DNA of 64,000 nucleotides, taken from Streptomyces bluensis. GTDB lineage: Bacteria; Actinomycetota; Actinomycetes; Streptomycetales; Streptomycetaceae. The notes beneath the pieces are model-generated. The model ran no database searches, was not told the origin of the DNA, and saw only the letters and a list, made by a program, of their open reading frames with translations. Shown piece by piece: positions 17,290 to 25,388 of this stretch. The stretch lies in NCBI RefSeq assembly GCF_014650715.1, contig NZ_BMVM01000009.1, forward strand, positions 124,001 to 188,000, written 5' to 3'. How positions within the stretch are numbered: position 1 is the first letter of the stretch; the number at the start of each line of letters is the position of its first letter. The translations under genes were made by a program, and so were the position numbers.

Positions 17290-17716
17290 GCCGCCGCCCT
17301 CCTTTGCGCCTAAACCGGCGCCGCTCTCGCGTACCTGGTTGCTCGCCGTCCGGGTTCCTCAATTGATGGTCGCGGTCCGACTCGGCTAAGCGCTTGCTCA
17401 GCCACCGTACCGGCGAGTACGAACACTCGTCCAGACCGCCAGTCCCGTAACGCTCATCACGCCACACCGCCCGTCCGGCGTTCGAGGACGAGGCCGCAAG
17501 GCCAAAAGGGGCGCGGGGCTGTATCGATATGCGGCTCCGCCGCGTGGGCGCGACCAGCCCCCACCGGCCCGCACACAACTCACCCACCCCAGACACCCCC
17601 CCCCACGGGGGCATGGGGGCGGAGCCCCCGGGATGGGACGGGCAGGGGCGGCGGGGGCGAGGAAAAAACCCCAGCCGCACCCGACGCCGCACGCCACCCC
17701 ACCCCACCCCCACCGC
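17290..17716. other. 427-bp gap with repeat DNA and terminator-like hairpins
   Basis: The gap between two minus-strand genes contains a copy of a dispersed intergenic repeat (annotated separately). It also holds a very C/G-rich segment around 17590-17640 with a GGGGGCGGAGCCCCC hairpin that probably terminates the TetR transcript. No coding signal is convincing. Confidence 0.7.
17502..17574. repeat. Dispersed 73-bp intergenic repeat, copy A
   Basis: This segment matches the one at 38829-38901 at about 70 of 73 positions. It contains nested inverted repeats: GGGGCTG...CAGCCCC outside and GCGGC-TCC-GCCGC inside, so it can fold as a cruciform or RNA hairpin. Similar AAAAGGGGCGCGGGG-type elements occur between genes in many Streptomyces genomes. 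Confidence 0.85.
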
Positions 17717-18328
17717 TCAGCCCGCCGCAGGCGACCCCGCCGCCGCAAACGCCCCCCGAGCCATCCGATGCAGCAGCGCCGCCGTGTCCCCCCGCCCGGG
17801 AAGCGACCCCGGTCGCCCCAGATGCGGAGTCGAGTTCAGCAGCCCGAACACCGAGTGCACCGCCGACCGGGCGGCAGGCTCGGTCAACCCCGGATACACC
17901 TCCCGCACCACCTCCACCCACAGCTCCACGTACTGCCGCTGAAGCTGCCGGACGAGCTTGCGGTCACTGTCCCGGAGGCGGTCCAGCTCACGATCGTGCA
18001 GGGTGATGAGGGGACGGTCGTCGAGCGCGAAGTCGATGTGCCCCTCGATGAGCGAGTCGAGGACCGCCTCCGCACCCTCCGCACCCCCCGCCGCCTCGGC
18101 AACCCGCCGCTTCCCCCCGGTCAGCAACTGCCCGCTGATGCCCACCAGAAGCTCCGCGAGCATCGCGTCCTTGCCCGGGAAGTGCCGGTAGAGACCGGGA
18201 CCGCTGATCCCGACGGCGGCCCCTATCTCGTCGACACCCACCCCGTGGAACCCGCGTTCGGCGAAGAGCCGGGCGGCCTCCTTGAGGATCTGCTCACGGC
18301 GGGTGGGGGCGTCGGTTCGCGTGGCCAT
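17717..18328 (-). CDS. TetR-family regulator of the branched-chain operon
   Basis: The 203-residue protein has the TetR N-terminal HTH (REQILKEAARLFAERGFHGV then GVDEIGAAVGISGPGLYRHF) and a helical ligand domain with a TetR_C-like end. It is divergent from the carboxylase/HMG-CoA lyase/dehydrogenase operon. The 86-bp gap holds two 16-bp palindromes, so it very likely represses that operon and itself, with release by an acyl-CoA intermediate. This order matches the S. coelicolor region around SCO2775, from memory. Confidence 0.9.
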   Translation of the reverse strand: MATRTDAPTRREQILKEAARLFAERGFHGVGVDEIGAAVGISGPGLYRHFPGKDAMLAELLVGISGQLLTGGKRRVAEAAGGAEGAEAVLDSLIEGHIDFALDDRPLITLHDRELDRLRDSDRKLVRQLQRQYVELWVEVVREVYPGLTEPAARSAVHSVFGLLNSTPHLGRPGSLPGRGDTAALLHRMARGAFAAAGSPAAG

Positions 18329-18350
18329 GGGATCGATTCTAGACAGGGAG

Positions 18351-18366
18351 GTTAGCGGTCGTTAAC
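18351..18366. promoter_or_regulatory. TetR operator palindrome 1
   Basis: GTTAGCG-GT-CGTTAAC is a near-perfect 16-bp palindrome in the gap between the divergent TetR gene and the catabolic operon. It shares the GTTANCG half-site with a second palindrome whose centre is 29 bp away. It is the likely binding site of the adjacent TetR protein. Confidence 0.75.
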
Positions 18367-18379
18367 CTGAAGGAAATGC

Positions 18380-18395
18380 GTTAACGCTCATTAAC
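18380..18395. promoter_or_regulatory. TetR operator palindrome 2
   Basis: GTTAACG-CT-CATTAAC is the second palindrome of the pair, ending 19 bases before the operon's first start codon. Binding here should overlap the promoter or the transcription start of the carboxylase operon. Confidence 0.75.
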
Positions 18396-18414
18396 AGGGT
18401 GAGGGGACCGCAGG

Positions 18415-20031
18415 ATGCACCAGGCACCGGAGCTGACGACCGCGGCAGACCCCGCGTCGGAGGCCTGGCGGGCCAACGAGGCGGCGCACCGCGCGCTGGG
18501 CGAGGAGCTGCGCGCCAAACTGGCCGCCGCCCGGCTCGGCGGCGGGGAGAAGGCGCGCGCCCGCCACACCGCGCGCGGAAAGCTGCTGCCACGCGACCGC
18601 GTCGACACGCTCCTCGACCCCGGCTCGCCGTTCCTGGAGCTGGCCCCGCTGGCGGCCGACGGGATGTACGACGGGCAGGCCCCGGCCGCCGGAGTCATCG
18701 CCGGGATCGGGCGCGTCAGCGGGCGTGAGTGCGTGATCGTCGCCAATGACGCCACCGTCAAAGGCGGCACGTACTACCCGATGACGGTGAAGAAGCACCT
18801 GCGCGCGCAGGAGGTGGCGCTGGAGAACCGCCTCCCCTGCGTCTACCTCGTCGACTCCGGCGGCGCGTTCCTCCCGATGCAGGACGAGGTCTTCCCCGAC
18901 CGCGAGCACTTCGGGCGGATCTTCTACAACCAGGCCCGTATGTCGGGGGCGGGGATTCCGCAGATCGCCGCGGTCCTCGGGTCCTGCACCGCCGGAGGCG
19001 CGTACGTTCCGGCGATGAGCGACGAGGCGGTGATCGTGCGCGGCCAGGGCACGATCTTCCTCGGCGGCCCGCCCCTGGTGAAGGCCGCGACCGGCGAGGT
19101 CGTGACCGCCGAGGAGCTCGGCGGCGGCGAGGTCCACGCGCGTGTGTCGGGTGTCACGGACCACCTCGCGGAGGACGACGCGCACGCGCTGCGCATCGTG
19201 CGCACGATCGTCTCCACCCTCCCCGCACGCGGGCCCCTGCCCTGGCCGGTCGAGCCGGCCGTCGAACCGAAGGTGGACCCGTACGGGCTCTACGGCGCGG
19301 TCCCGGTCGACTCCCGCACCCCGTACGACGTACGCGAGGTCATCGCGCGCGTGGTGGACGGCTCGCGGTTCGCCGAGTTCAAGTCCGAGTTCGGGCAGAC
19401 CCTGGTCACCGGCTTCGCCCGTATCCACGGCCACCCGGTCGGGATCGTCGCCAACAACGGCATCCTCTTCTCCGAGTCGGCCCAGAAGGGCGCCCACTTC
19501 ATCGAGCTGTGCGACCAGCGCGGCATCCCGCTGGTGTTCCTCCAGAACATCTCCGGGTTCATGGTCGGACGGGACTACGAGGCGGGCGGCATCGCCAAGC
19601 ACGGCGCCAAGATGGTGACGGCGGTGGCCTGCACGCGCGTACCGAAGCTCACGGTGGTGATCGGCGGCTCGTACGGCGCGGGCAACTACTCGATGTGCGG
19701 CCGGGCGTACTCGCCGCGGTTCCTGTGGATGTGGCCGGGCGCCAAGATCTCGGTCATGGGCGGCGAGCAGGCGGCGTCGGTCCTCGCCACGGTCAAGCGG
19801 GACCAGTTGGAGGCGCGCGGGGAGGACTGGCCGGCGGAGGACGAGGAGGCCTTCAAGGCCCCGATCCGCGACCAGTACGAGCGCCAGGGGAACGCCTACT
19901 ACGCGACGGCCCGCCTCTGGGACGACGGCGTGATCGACCCGATGGAGACCCGGCAGGTGCTGGGCCTGGCTCTGACGGCGTGCGCCAACGCGCCGCTGGG
20001 CGAGCCCCGCTTCGGCGTCTTCCGGATGTGA
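18415..20031 (+). CDS. accD1: Acyl-CoA carboxylase beta subunit (methylcrotonyl-CoA type carboxyltransferase)
   Basis: The 538-residue protein is a biotin-dependent carboxyltransferase. Conserved blocks include HTARGKLLPRDRVDTLLDPG near residue 45, YLVDSGGAFLPMQDEVFPDR near residue 140, and GGSYGAGNYSMCGRAYSPRF with WPGAKISVMGGEQAASVL near residue 420-465. The first block and DSGGAFLP are typical of methylcrotonyl-CoA carboxylase beta chains. It transfers CO2 from carboxybiotin to a branched acyl-CoA. The operon continues with the biotin-carrying alpha subunit, HMG-CoA lyase and an acyl-CoA dehydrogenase, which together give leucine breakdown. The first gene follows the TetR operators directly. 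Confidence 0.92.
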   Translation: MHQAPELTTAADPASEAWRANEAAHRALGEELRAKLAAARLGGGEKARARHTARGKLLPRDRVDTLLDPGSPFLELAPLAADGMYDGQAPAAGVIAGIGRVSGRECVIVANDATVKGGTYYPMTVKKHLRAQEVALENRLPCVYLVDSGGAFLPMQDEVFPDREHFGRIFYNQARMSGAGIPQIAAVLGSCTAGGAYVPAMSDEAVIVRGQGTIFLGGPPLVKAATGEVVTAEELGGGEVHARVSGVTDHLAEDDAHALRIVRTIVSTLPARGPLPWPVEPAVEPKVDPYGLYGAVPVDSRTPYDVREVIARVVDGSRFAEFKSEFGQTLVTGFARIHGHPVGIVANNGILFSESAQKGAHFIELCDQRGIPLVFLQNISGFMVGRDYEAGGIAKHGAKMVTAVACTRVPKLTVVIGGSYGAGNYSMCGRAYSPRFLWMWPGAKISVMGGEQAASVLATVKRDQLEARGEDWPAEDEEAFKAPIRDQYERQGNAYYATARLWDDGVIDPMETRQVLGLALTACANAPLGEPRFGVFRM

Positions 20032-20042
20032 GGAGGGGACCC

Positions 20043-21962
20043 ATGTTCGACACAGTGCTCGTGGCCAACCGGGGCGAGATCGCCGTCCGTGTGATCCGTA
20101 CGCTTCGCTCGCTGGGCGTGCGCTCGGTGGCGGTCTTCTCCGACGCGGACGCCGACGCACGCCATGTGCGCGAGGCCGACACCGCCGTACGGATCGGCCC
20201 GGCGCCGGCGGCCGAGAGCTATCTGTCCGTGGAGCGGATCCTGGGGGCGGCGGCGCGTACCGGGGCGCGGGCCATCCATCCCGGGTACGGCTTCCTCGCG
20301 GAGAACGCCGCCTTCGCGCGGGCCTGCGTCGACGCGGGGCTGGTCTTCATCGGGCCGCCCGCGGAGGCCATCGCCCTGATGGGCGACAAAATCCGCGCCA
20401 AGGAAACGGTGAAGGCGGCCGGAGTCCCGGTCGTCCCCGGCGGACGTGACCCCGAACTGGCCGAGGCGGCACGGGATCTGGGTGCGCCCGTGCTGCTCAA
20501 GCCCTCCGCCGGCGGCGGCGGCAAGGGCATGCGGCTGGTACGGGACCTGTCCGTGCTGGACGAGGAGATCGCCGCCGCCCGCCGCGAGGCCCGCGCCTCC
20601 TTCGGCGACGACACCCTCCTTGTCGAGCGCTGGATCGACCGCCCCCGGCACATCGAGATCCAGGTCCTGGCCGACGGGCACGGGAACGTGGTGCACCTGG
20701 GCGAGCGCGAGTGCTCCCTCCAGCGCCGTCACCAGAAGATCATCGAGGAGGCGCCCAGCGTGCTTCTCGACTCCGCGACCCGCGCGGCCATGGGCGAGGC
20801 GGCCGTCCAGGCGGCCCGCTCCTGCGGCTACCGGGGCGCGGGCACGGTCGAGTTCATCGTCCCGGGCGGGGACCCCTCGTCGTACTACTTCATGGAGATG
20901 AACACCCGCCTCCAGGTCGAGCACCCGGTGACCGAGCTGGTGACGGGCCTGGACCTGGTGGAGTGGCAGCTGCGGGTGGCGGCGGGCGAGAAGCTCGCCT
21001 TCGGCCAGGAGAACATCACCCTCTCCGGGCACGCGATCGAGGCCCGTGTCTGCGCCGAGGACCCGGCGCGCGGGTTCCTGCCGTCCGGCGGCACGGTGCT
21101 GCGGCTGCACGAGCCCCGGGGCGACGGCATCCGCACGGACTCCGGGCTCAGCGAGGGCACCGAGGTCGGCAGCCTGTACGACCCGATGCTCGCCAAGGTC
21201 ATCGCCCACGGCCCCGACCGCGCGACCGCCCTGCGCAGGCTGCGCGCCGCCCTCACGGAGACGGTCACCCTGGGCGTGCAGACCAACGCCGGGTTCCTGC
21301 GGCGGCTGCTGGCCCATCCGGCGGTGGTCGCGGGCGAACTGGACACGGGACTGGTGGAGCGGGAGGTCGACGGGCTGGTCCCGGCGGACGTACCGGCCGA
21401 GGTCTACGAGGCGGCGGCAGCCGTACGCCTGGACGCCCTGCGACCCCGCGGCGAGGGCTGGACGGACCCCTTCTCCATGCCGAGCGGCTGGCGCCTCGGC
21501 GGGGAGCCCCGGCCCGTGACCTTCCCTCTGCGAGCCCTCGGCGACCCCGTGGCGCACACCCCGCACGGCACCCACACCGTCACCGACGACCAGGTGTCCG
21601 TGACGCTCGACGGCGTCCGCCACACCTTCCACCGCGCCGCCGACTGGCTGGGCCGCGACGGCGACGCGTGGCACGTACGGGACCACGACCCGGTGGCCGC
21701 CTCGCTCACCGGGGCCCACGCGGGCGGCGTCGACTCGCTCACCGCGCCCATGCCCGGCACGGTGACCGTCGTGAAGGTGGCCGTGGGCGACGAGGTGACC
21801 GCCGGTCAGAGTCTGCTGGTCGTGGAGGCGATGAAGATGGAGCACGTCATCTCCGCGCCGCACGCCGGAACGGTCGCCGAACTGGACGTCTCACCGGGCA
21901 CGACGGTCGCCATGGACCAGGTGCTGGCCGTGATCGAGCCGCACGAGGAGGTGACGGAATGA
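20043..21962 (+). CDS. Acyl-CoA carboxylase alpha subunit (biotin carboxylase plus biotin carrier)
   Basis: The 639-residue protein combines an ATP-grasp biotin carboxylase (VLVANRGEIAVRVIRTLRSL at the start, HPGYGFLAENAAFARAC, the glycine-rich SAGGGGKGMRLV loop, and EMNTRLQVEHPVTELVTGLD) with a C-terminal biotin carrier domain whose lysine lies in VEAMKMEHVI near residue 600. It carboxylates biotin using ATP and bicarbonate, then hands it to the beta subunit encoded 11 bases upstream. Length fits alpha chains of propionyl/methylcrotonyl carboxylases. The context of HMG-CoA lyase favours methylcrotonyl-CoA. The ATG follows AGGAGGGGAC, a strong ribosome site. Confidence 0.93.
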   Translation: MFDTVLVANRGEIAVRVIRTLRSLGVRSVAVFSDADADARHVREADTAVRIGPAPAAESYLSVERILGAAARTGARAIHPGYGFLAENAAFARACVDAGLVFIGPPAEAIALMGDKIRAKETVKAAGVPVVPGGRDPELAEAARDLGAPVLLKPSAGGGGKGMRLVRDLSVLDEEIAAARREARASFGDDTLLVERWIDRPRHIEIQVLADGHGNVVHLGERECSLQRRHQKIIEEAPSVLLDSATRAAMGEAAVQAARSCGYRGAGTVEFIVPGGDPSSYYFMEMNTRLQVEHPVTELVTGLDLVEWQLRVAAGEKLAFGQENITLSGHAIEARVCAEDPARGFLPSGGTVLRLHEPRGDGIRTDSGLSEGTEVGSLYDPMLAKVIAHGPDRATALRRLRAALTETVTLGVQTNAGFLRRLLAHPAVVAGELDTGLVEREVDGLVPADVPAEVYEAAAAVRLDALRPRGEGWTDPFSMPSGWRLGGEPRPVTFPLRALGDPVAHTPHGTHTVTDDQVSVTLDGVRHTFHRAADWLGRDGDAWHVRDHDPVAASLTGAHAGGVDSLTAPMPGTVTVVKVAVGDEVTAGQSLLVVEAMKMEHVISAPHAGTVAELDVSPGTTVAMDQVLAVIEPHEEVTE

Positions 21963-22939
21963 CCGTCGAAGGACTCCCCATGGCCGTACCGGCCATGGAT
22001 CTGCCCGCCCGCGTCACGATCCACGAGGTCGGCGCGCGGGACGGCCTGCAGAACGAGAAGGCGACCGTGCCGACGGCGGTCAAGGCGGAGTTCATCCACC
22101 GGCTGGCCGACGCGGGCCTGTCCACGATCGAGGCCACCAGCTTCGTCCACCCGAAGTGGGTGCCCCAACTGGCGGACGCCGAAGAGCTGTTCCCGCTGGT
22201 GAGCGACCTCCCGGTGGCCCTCCCCGTCCTCGTGCCGAACCAGCGCGGCCTGGACCGCGCCATGGCGCTCGGCGCGCGGCGGGTCGCGGTCTTCGCCAGC
22301 GCCACGGAGTCCTTCGCGAAGGCCAATCTGAACCGGACGGTGGACGAGGCGCTGGCCATGTTCGAGCCGGTGGTGCGGCGCGCGAAGGACGAGCGGATGC
22401 GGGTGCGCGGCTATCTGTCGATGTGCTTCGGCGACCCCTGGGAGGGCCCGGTCCCCGTCCACCAGGTCGTACGGGTGTCGAAGGCCCTGATGGACCTCGG
22501 CTGCGACGAGCTGAGCCTCGGCGACACGATCGGCGTGGCCACCCCGGGCCACGTTCTGGACCTGCTGTCCGAGCTGAACGAGGAGGGCGTGCCGACCTCG
22601 GCGATCGGCGTGCACTTCCACGACACGTACGGCCAGGCGCTCGCCAACACCCTGGCGGCGCTCCAGCACGGCGTGACCACCATCGACGCGTCGGCGGGCG
22701 GCCTCGGCGGCTGCCCGTTCGCGAAGTCCGCGACCGGCAACCTCGCCACCGAGGACCTCGTGTGGATGCTGCGGGGCCTCGGCATCCACACGGGAGTCGA
22801 CCTCGGCCGTCTCACCGCCACCAGCGTGTGGATGGCCGACCAACTGGGCCGACCCAGCCCTTCCCGCACCGTACGAGCCCTCACCCACAAGGACTCCGAA
22901 GCGCCCGCCGCTTCCGAAGACTCCCACAAGGAGCAGTGA
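21959..22939 (+). CDS. hmgL: Hydroxymethylglutaryl-CoA lyase
   Basis: The 326-residue TIM-barrel enzyme cleaves HMG-CoA to acetyl-CoA and acetoacetate, the last step of leucine degradation. It shows the family start VTIHEVGARDGLQNEK (metal-binding Asp in RDGLQ), the metal-site HFHDTYGQALAN, and the signature DASAGGLGGCPFAKSATGN with the catalytic Cys. Its start overlaps the carboxylase stop as ATGA, indicating coupled translation. The extension after TVRALTHKD is a short polar tail. Fit to the family is complete, so it should be active. Confidence 0.95.
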   Translation: MTVEGLPMAVPAMDLPARVTIHEVGARDGLQNEKATVPTAVKAEFIHRLADAGLSTIEATSFVHPKWVPQLADAEELFPLVSDLPVALPVLVPNQRGLDRAMALGARRVAVFASATESFAKANLNRTVDEALAMFEPVVRRAKDERMRVRGYLSMCFGDPWEGPVPVHQVVRVSKALMDLGCDELSLGDTIGVATPGHVLDLLSELNEEGVPTSAIGVHFHDTYGQALANTLAALQHGVTTIDASAGGLGGCPFAKSATGNLATEDLVWMLRGLGIHTGVDLGRLTATSVWMADQLGRPSPSRTVRALTHKDSEAPAASEDSHKEQ

Positions 22940-22945
22940 CGACCG

Positions 22946-24106
22946 ATGGACCACAAGCTCTCCCCGGAACTGGAAGAACTCCGCCGCACGGTGGAGGAGT
23001 TCGCGCACGACGTCGTGGCCCCCAAGATCGGCGACTTCTACGAGCGCCATGAGTTCCCGTACGAGATCGTGCGCGAGATGGGCCGCATGGGGCTCTTCGG
23101 GCTGCCGTTCCCCGAGGAGTACGGCGGCATGGGCGGCGACTACCTGGCGCTGGGCCTCGCGCTGGAGGAGCTGGCGCGGGTGGACTCGTCGGTGGCGATC
23201 ACGCTGGAAGCAGGCGTGTCACTGGGCGCGATGCCGATCCACCTCTTCGGCACCGAGGCCCAGAAACAGCAGTGGCTCCCCCGCCTGTGCTCGGGCGAGA
23301 TCCTGGGCGCCTTCGGCCTGACGGAACCGGACGGCGGCTCGGACGCGGGCGCGACACGCACGACGGCGAGGCTCGACCCGGAGACGAACGAGTGGGTGAT
23401 CAACGGCACGAAGTGCTTCATCACCAACTCGGGCACGGACATCACGGGCCTGGTCACGGTGACGGCGGTGACGGGCCGCAAGCCGGACGGCAAGCCCCTG
23501 ATCTCCTCGATCATCGTCCCGTCCGGCACACCGGGCTTCACGGTCGCGGCACCGTACTCCAAGGTCGGCTGGAACGCCTCGGACACCCGCGAGCTGTCCT
23601 TCTCGGACGTACGGGTCCCGGCGGAGAACCTGCTCGGCGAACTCGGCCGGGGCTACGCCCAGTTCCTGCGCATCCTCGACGAGGGCCGCATCGCGATCTC
23701 GGCCCTCGCGACGGGCCTGGCGCAGGGCTGCGTGGACGAGTCGGTGAAGTACGCGAAGGAGCGCCAGGCCTTCGGCCGTCCCATCGGAGCTAACCAGGCC
23801 ATCCAGTTCAAGATCGCCGACATGGAGATGAAGGCCCACACGTCCCGCCTGGCCTGGCGCGACGCGGCAAGCCGCCTGCTCGCCGGGGAACCCTTCAAGA
23901 AGGAGGCGGCCCTGGCGAAGCTGTACTCGTCGACGATCGCGGTGGACAACGCCCGCGACGCCACCCAGATCCACGGCGGCTACGGCTTCATGAACGAGTA
24001 CCCGGTGGCCCGCATGTGGCGCGACTCCAAGATCCTGGAGATCGGGGAAGGGACCAGTGAGGTCCAGCGGATGCTGATCGCGAGGGAGTTGGGGCTGGCG
24101 GGCTGA
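22946..24106 (+). CDS. acdH: Branched/short-chain acyl-CoA dehydrogenase AcdH-type
   Basis: The 386-residue flavoprotein shows all family blocks: LGAFGLTEPDGGSDAGATRT, NGTKCFITNSGTDITGL, KVGWNASDTRELSFSDVRVP, RQAFGRPIGANQAIQFKIAD and QIHGGYGFMNEYPVARMWRD. It keeps the catalytic Glu of short/medium-chain enzymes in IGEGTSEVQRML; isovaleryl-CoA dehydrogenases have a small residue there. It should oxidise a branched acyl-CoA in the same pathway as the three genes before it. The name follows the S. coelicolor AcdH, recalled from synteny. AAGGAG precedes the ATG by about 13 bases. Confidence 0.9.
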   Translation: MDHKLSPELEELRRTVEEFAHDVVAPKIGDFYERHEFPYEIVREMGRMGLFGLPFPEEYGGMGGDYLALGLALEELARVDSSVAITLEAGVSLGAMPIHLFGTEAQKQQWLPRLCSGEILGAFGLTEPDGGSDAGATRTTARLDPETNEWVINGTKCFITNSGTDITGLVTVTAVTGRKPDGKPLISSIIVPSGTPGFTVAAPYSKVGWNASDTRELSFSDVRVPAENLLGELGRGYAQFLRILDEGRIAISALATGLAQGCVDESVKYAKERQAFGRPIGANQAIQFKIADMEMKAHTSRLAWRDAASRLLAGEPFKKEAALAKLYSSTIAVDNARDATQIHGGYGFMNEYPVARMWRDSKILEIGEGTSEVQRMLIARELGLAG

Positions 24107-24155
24107 CACCGCCCCCGTTCTTCTCCATCGGCCTGCGTTTCCGCCACGGCCGGGG

Positions 24156-24407
24156 TCAGTCGAACCAGCTCACCTGCACCACGACGATCCGCTCCCCCCG
24201 CACGTCCGTCAGGTAGGTGAGCATGAGCAGACCTCGGCTCTCGGTCCGCACACCGGGCCCCGGTCCGGTGTAGGCGGCCCCTTCCAGAAAGACCATGGAC
24301 TCACGTACGGCGATTTCGTTGGCCAGCCGCTCGGTCTCGGTGCGGGCGGCCTCGGGAAGGCCGTCCAGCAGATCGTCGCAGAACGGCTCCCAGCGCCAGT
24401 CAGCCAC
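24156..24407 (-). CDS. Small protein partnered with a DUF6247 protein
   Basis: The 83-residue product starts with GTG inside the end of the upstream gene (8-base overlap), so it is translationally coupled to it. It is helical at first (FCDDLLDGLPEAARTETERL) and then strand-rich, ending GLLMLTYLTDVRGERIVVVQ then VSWFD. The order of two helices followed by antiparallel strands recalls RelE/ParE-type folds, but catalytic residues cannot be assigned. A toxin of a two-gene module is a guess from context. Confidence 0.6.
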   Translation of the reverse strand: MADWRWEPFCDDLLDGLPEAARTETERLANEIAVRESMVFLEGAAYTGPGPGVRTESRGLLMLTYLTDVRGERIVVVQVSWFD

Positions 24408-24753
24408 CGGCGACCTCGCGATGCGCCGCGCGCACGATGTCACCGGCCTCACGGATCGCACGGTCCCGCACAGCGGGGTCCGGGCTGCTGATGGCCTGCT
24501 CAGCGGCGTGCAGACGATGCGCGGTCTTGGGGTGGCGCTCGATCTCCACAACGACGGCCCACTGCCGGTAGAACATCCGGATCGGTACGACGCTGTCCTC
24601 GTCCCCGGCTCTCACGAACGCCTTCTGCAGGTCCTCGAAGAACTCGGGCAGCCGGGACGGGGCGACCGTGGCGACAGCCTGCCTCAGGGCCGGCAGCGTG
24701 AGCTCGGGTCGAGGGATGACCGGACCGTCCTCGTCCGCGTACGGCATGGTCAT
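24400..24753 (-). CDS. DUF6247 family protein
   Basis: The 117-residue protein matches, from memory, the Streptomyces DUF6247 family: ELTLPALRQAVATVAPSRLP, EFFEDLQKAF, then RMFYRQWAVVVEIERHP and a helical tail. It has no signal peptide or membrane segment. It overlaps the following small gene by 8 bases. Such DUF6247/partner pairs are common in Streptomyces and look like toxin-antitoxin modules, though that is unproven here. The start at 24753 follows an AAGGGA; 24747 is an alternative ATG. Confidence 0.75.
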   Translation of the reverse strand: MTMPYADEDGPVIPRPELTLPALRQAVATVAPSRLPEFFEDLQKAFVRAGDEDSVVPIRMFYRQWAVVVEIERHPKTAHRLHAAEQAISSPDPAVRDRAIREAGDIVRAAHREVAGG

Positions 24754-24800
24754 CGGCCGTCCCTTCTGCTCGTCCAGCGCCCTTCCGGCACGTGCCCACG

Positions 24801-25271
24801 CTAGCGCCATTCCCGTCGCTCCTTCCCGTCCACGAGCTGAACGGACGTCGCGATCAGGTCCCACTCCGCGTAAACGGTCTTGCCGACGGTGCGGGGCCGG
24901 TGCCCCCAGCGATCGGCCAGCGCCTCGACCAGCAGCAGCCCCCGCCCGAACTGCTCCGTGTCCTCGGGCTTACGGGCCTCGGGGAGCCGGTCGCCTCGCG
25001 GATCGCTGACCTCGACACGGAGTGTGGCGGCCGTGGCGGCGAGCCTTACGCGGATGAGGCGGCCCCTCAGGCTGCCGTGCAGCAGGGCGTTGGTGGCCAA
25101 CTCGCACACCACGAGGGCCACGTCCCCGGCGACGCCGGGGTGCCCCCATTCGGCGACCAGTCGAGCGGTACGGCGACGGGCGAGGGTGACGCTTCGGAGG
25201 ACGGGGGTGTAGTCGAGGCGGTCTTCGTGGAGGACGGGATCGGGGGCGGGGTTGGGGGCGGGTTCTGGCAT
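24801..25271 (-). CDS. Anti-sigma-factor-like ATP-binding protein (HATPase)
   Basis: The 156-residue protein is a stand-alone GHKL ATPase of the RsbW/SpoIIAB-like type common in Streptomyces. The N box is VALVVCELATNALLHG, the G1 box is VEVSDPRGDRLPE, and the second G box is EQFGRGLLLVEALADRWGH. It lacks a kinase dimerisation domain. It stands divergent from an XRE/DUF5753 and DUF397 pair, the arrangement found in abaA/whiJ-like loci. GGAGGT lies just before its ATG. The partner protein it controls is unknown. Confidence 0.85.
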   Translation of the reverse strand: MPEPAPNPAPDPVLHEDRLDYTPVLRSVTLARRRTARLVAEWGHPGVAGDVALVVCELATNALLHGSLRGRLIRVRLAATAATLRVEVSDPRGDRLPEARKPEDTEQFGRGLLLVEALADRWGHRPRTVGKTVYAEWDLIATSVQLVDGKERREWR

Positions 25272-25388
25272 AGTGCGGCCACCTCCATGGCGGTCAGGCG
25301 TGATGCCGCTGAGTGAGCGACTGAGAACTGACCGTAGCGAGAAGCTCACCCCGAAGGCAATCAACTCGGGGAAGTTCTTCCCCAAAGC

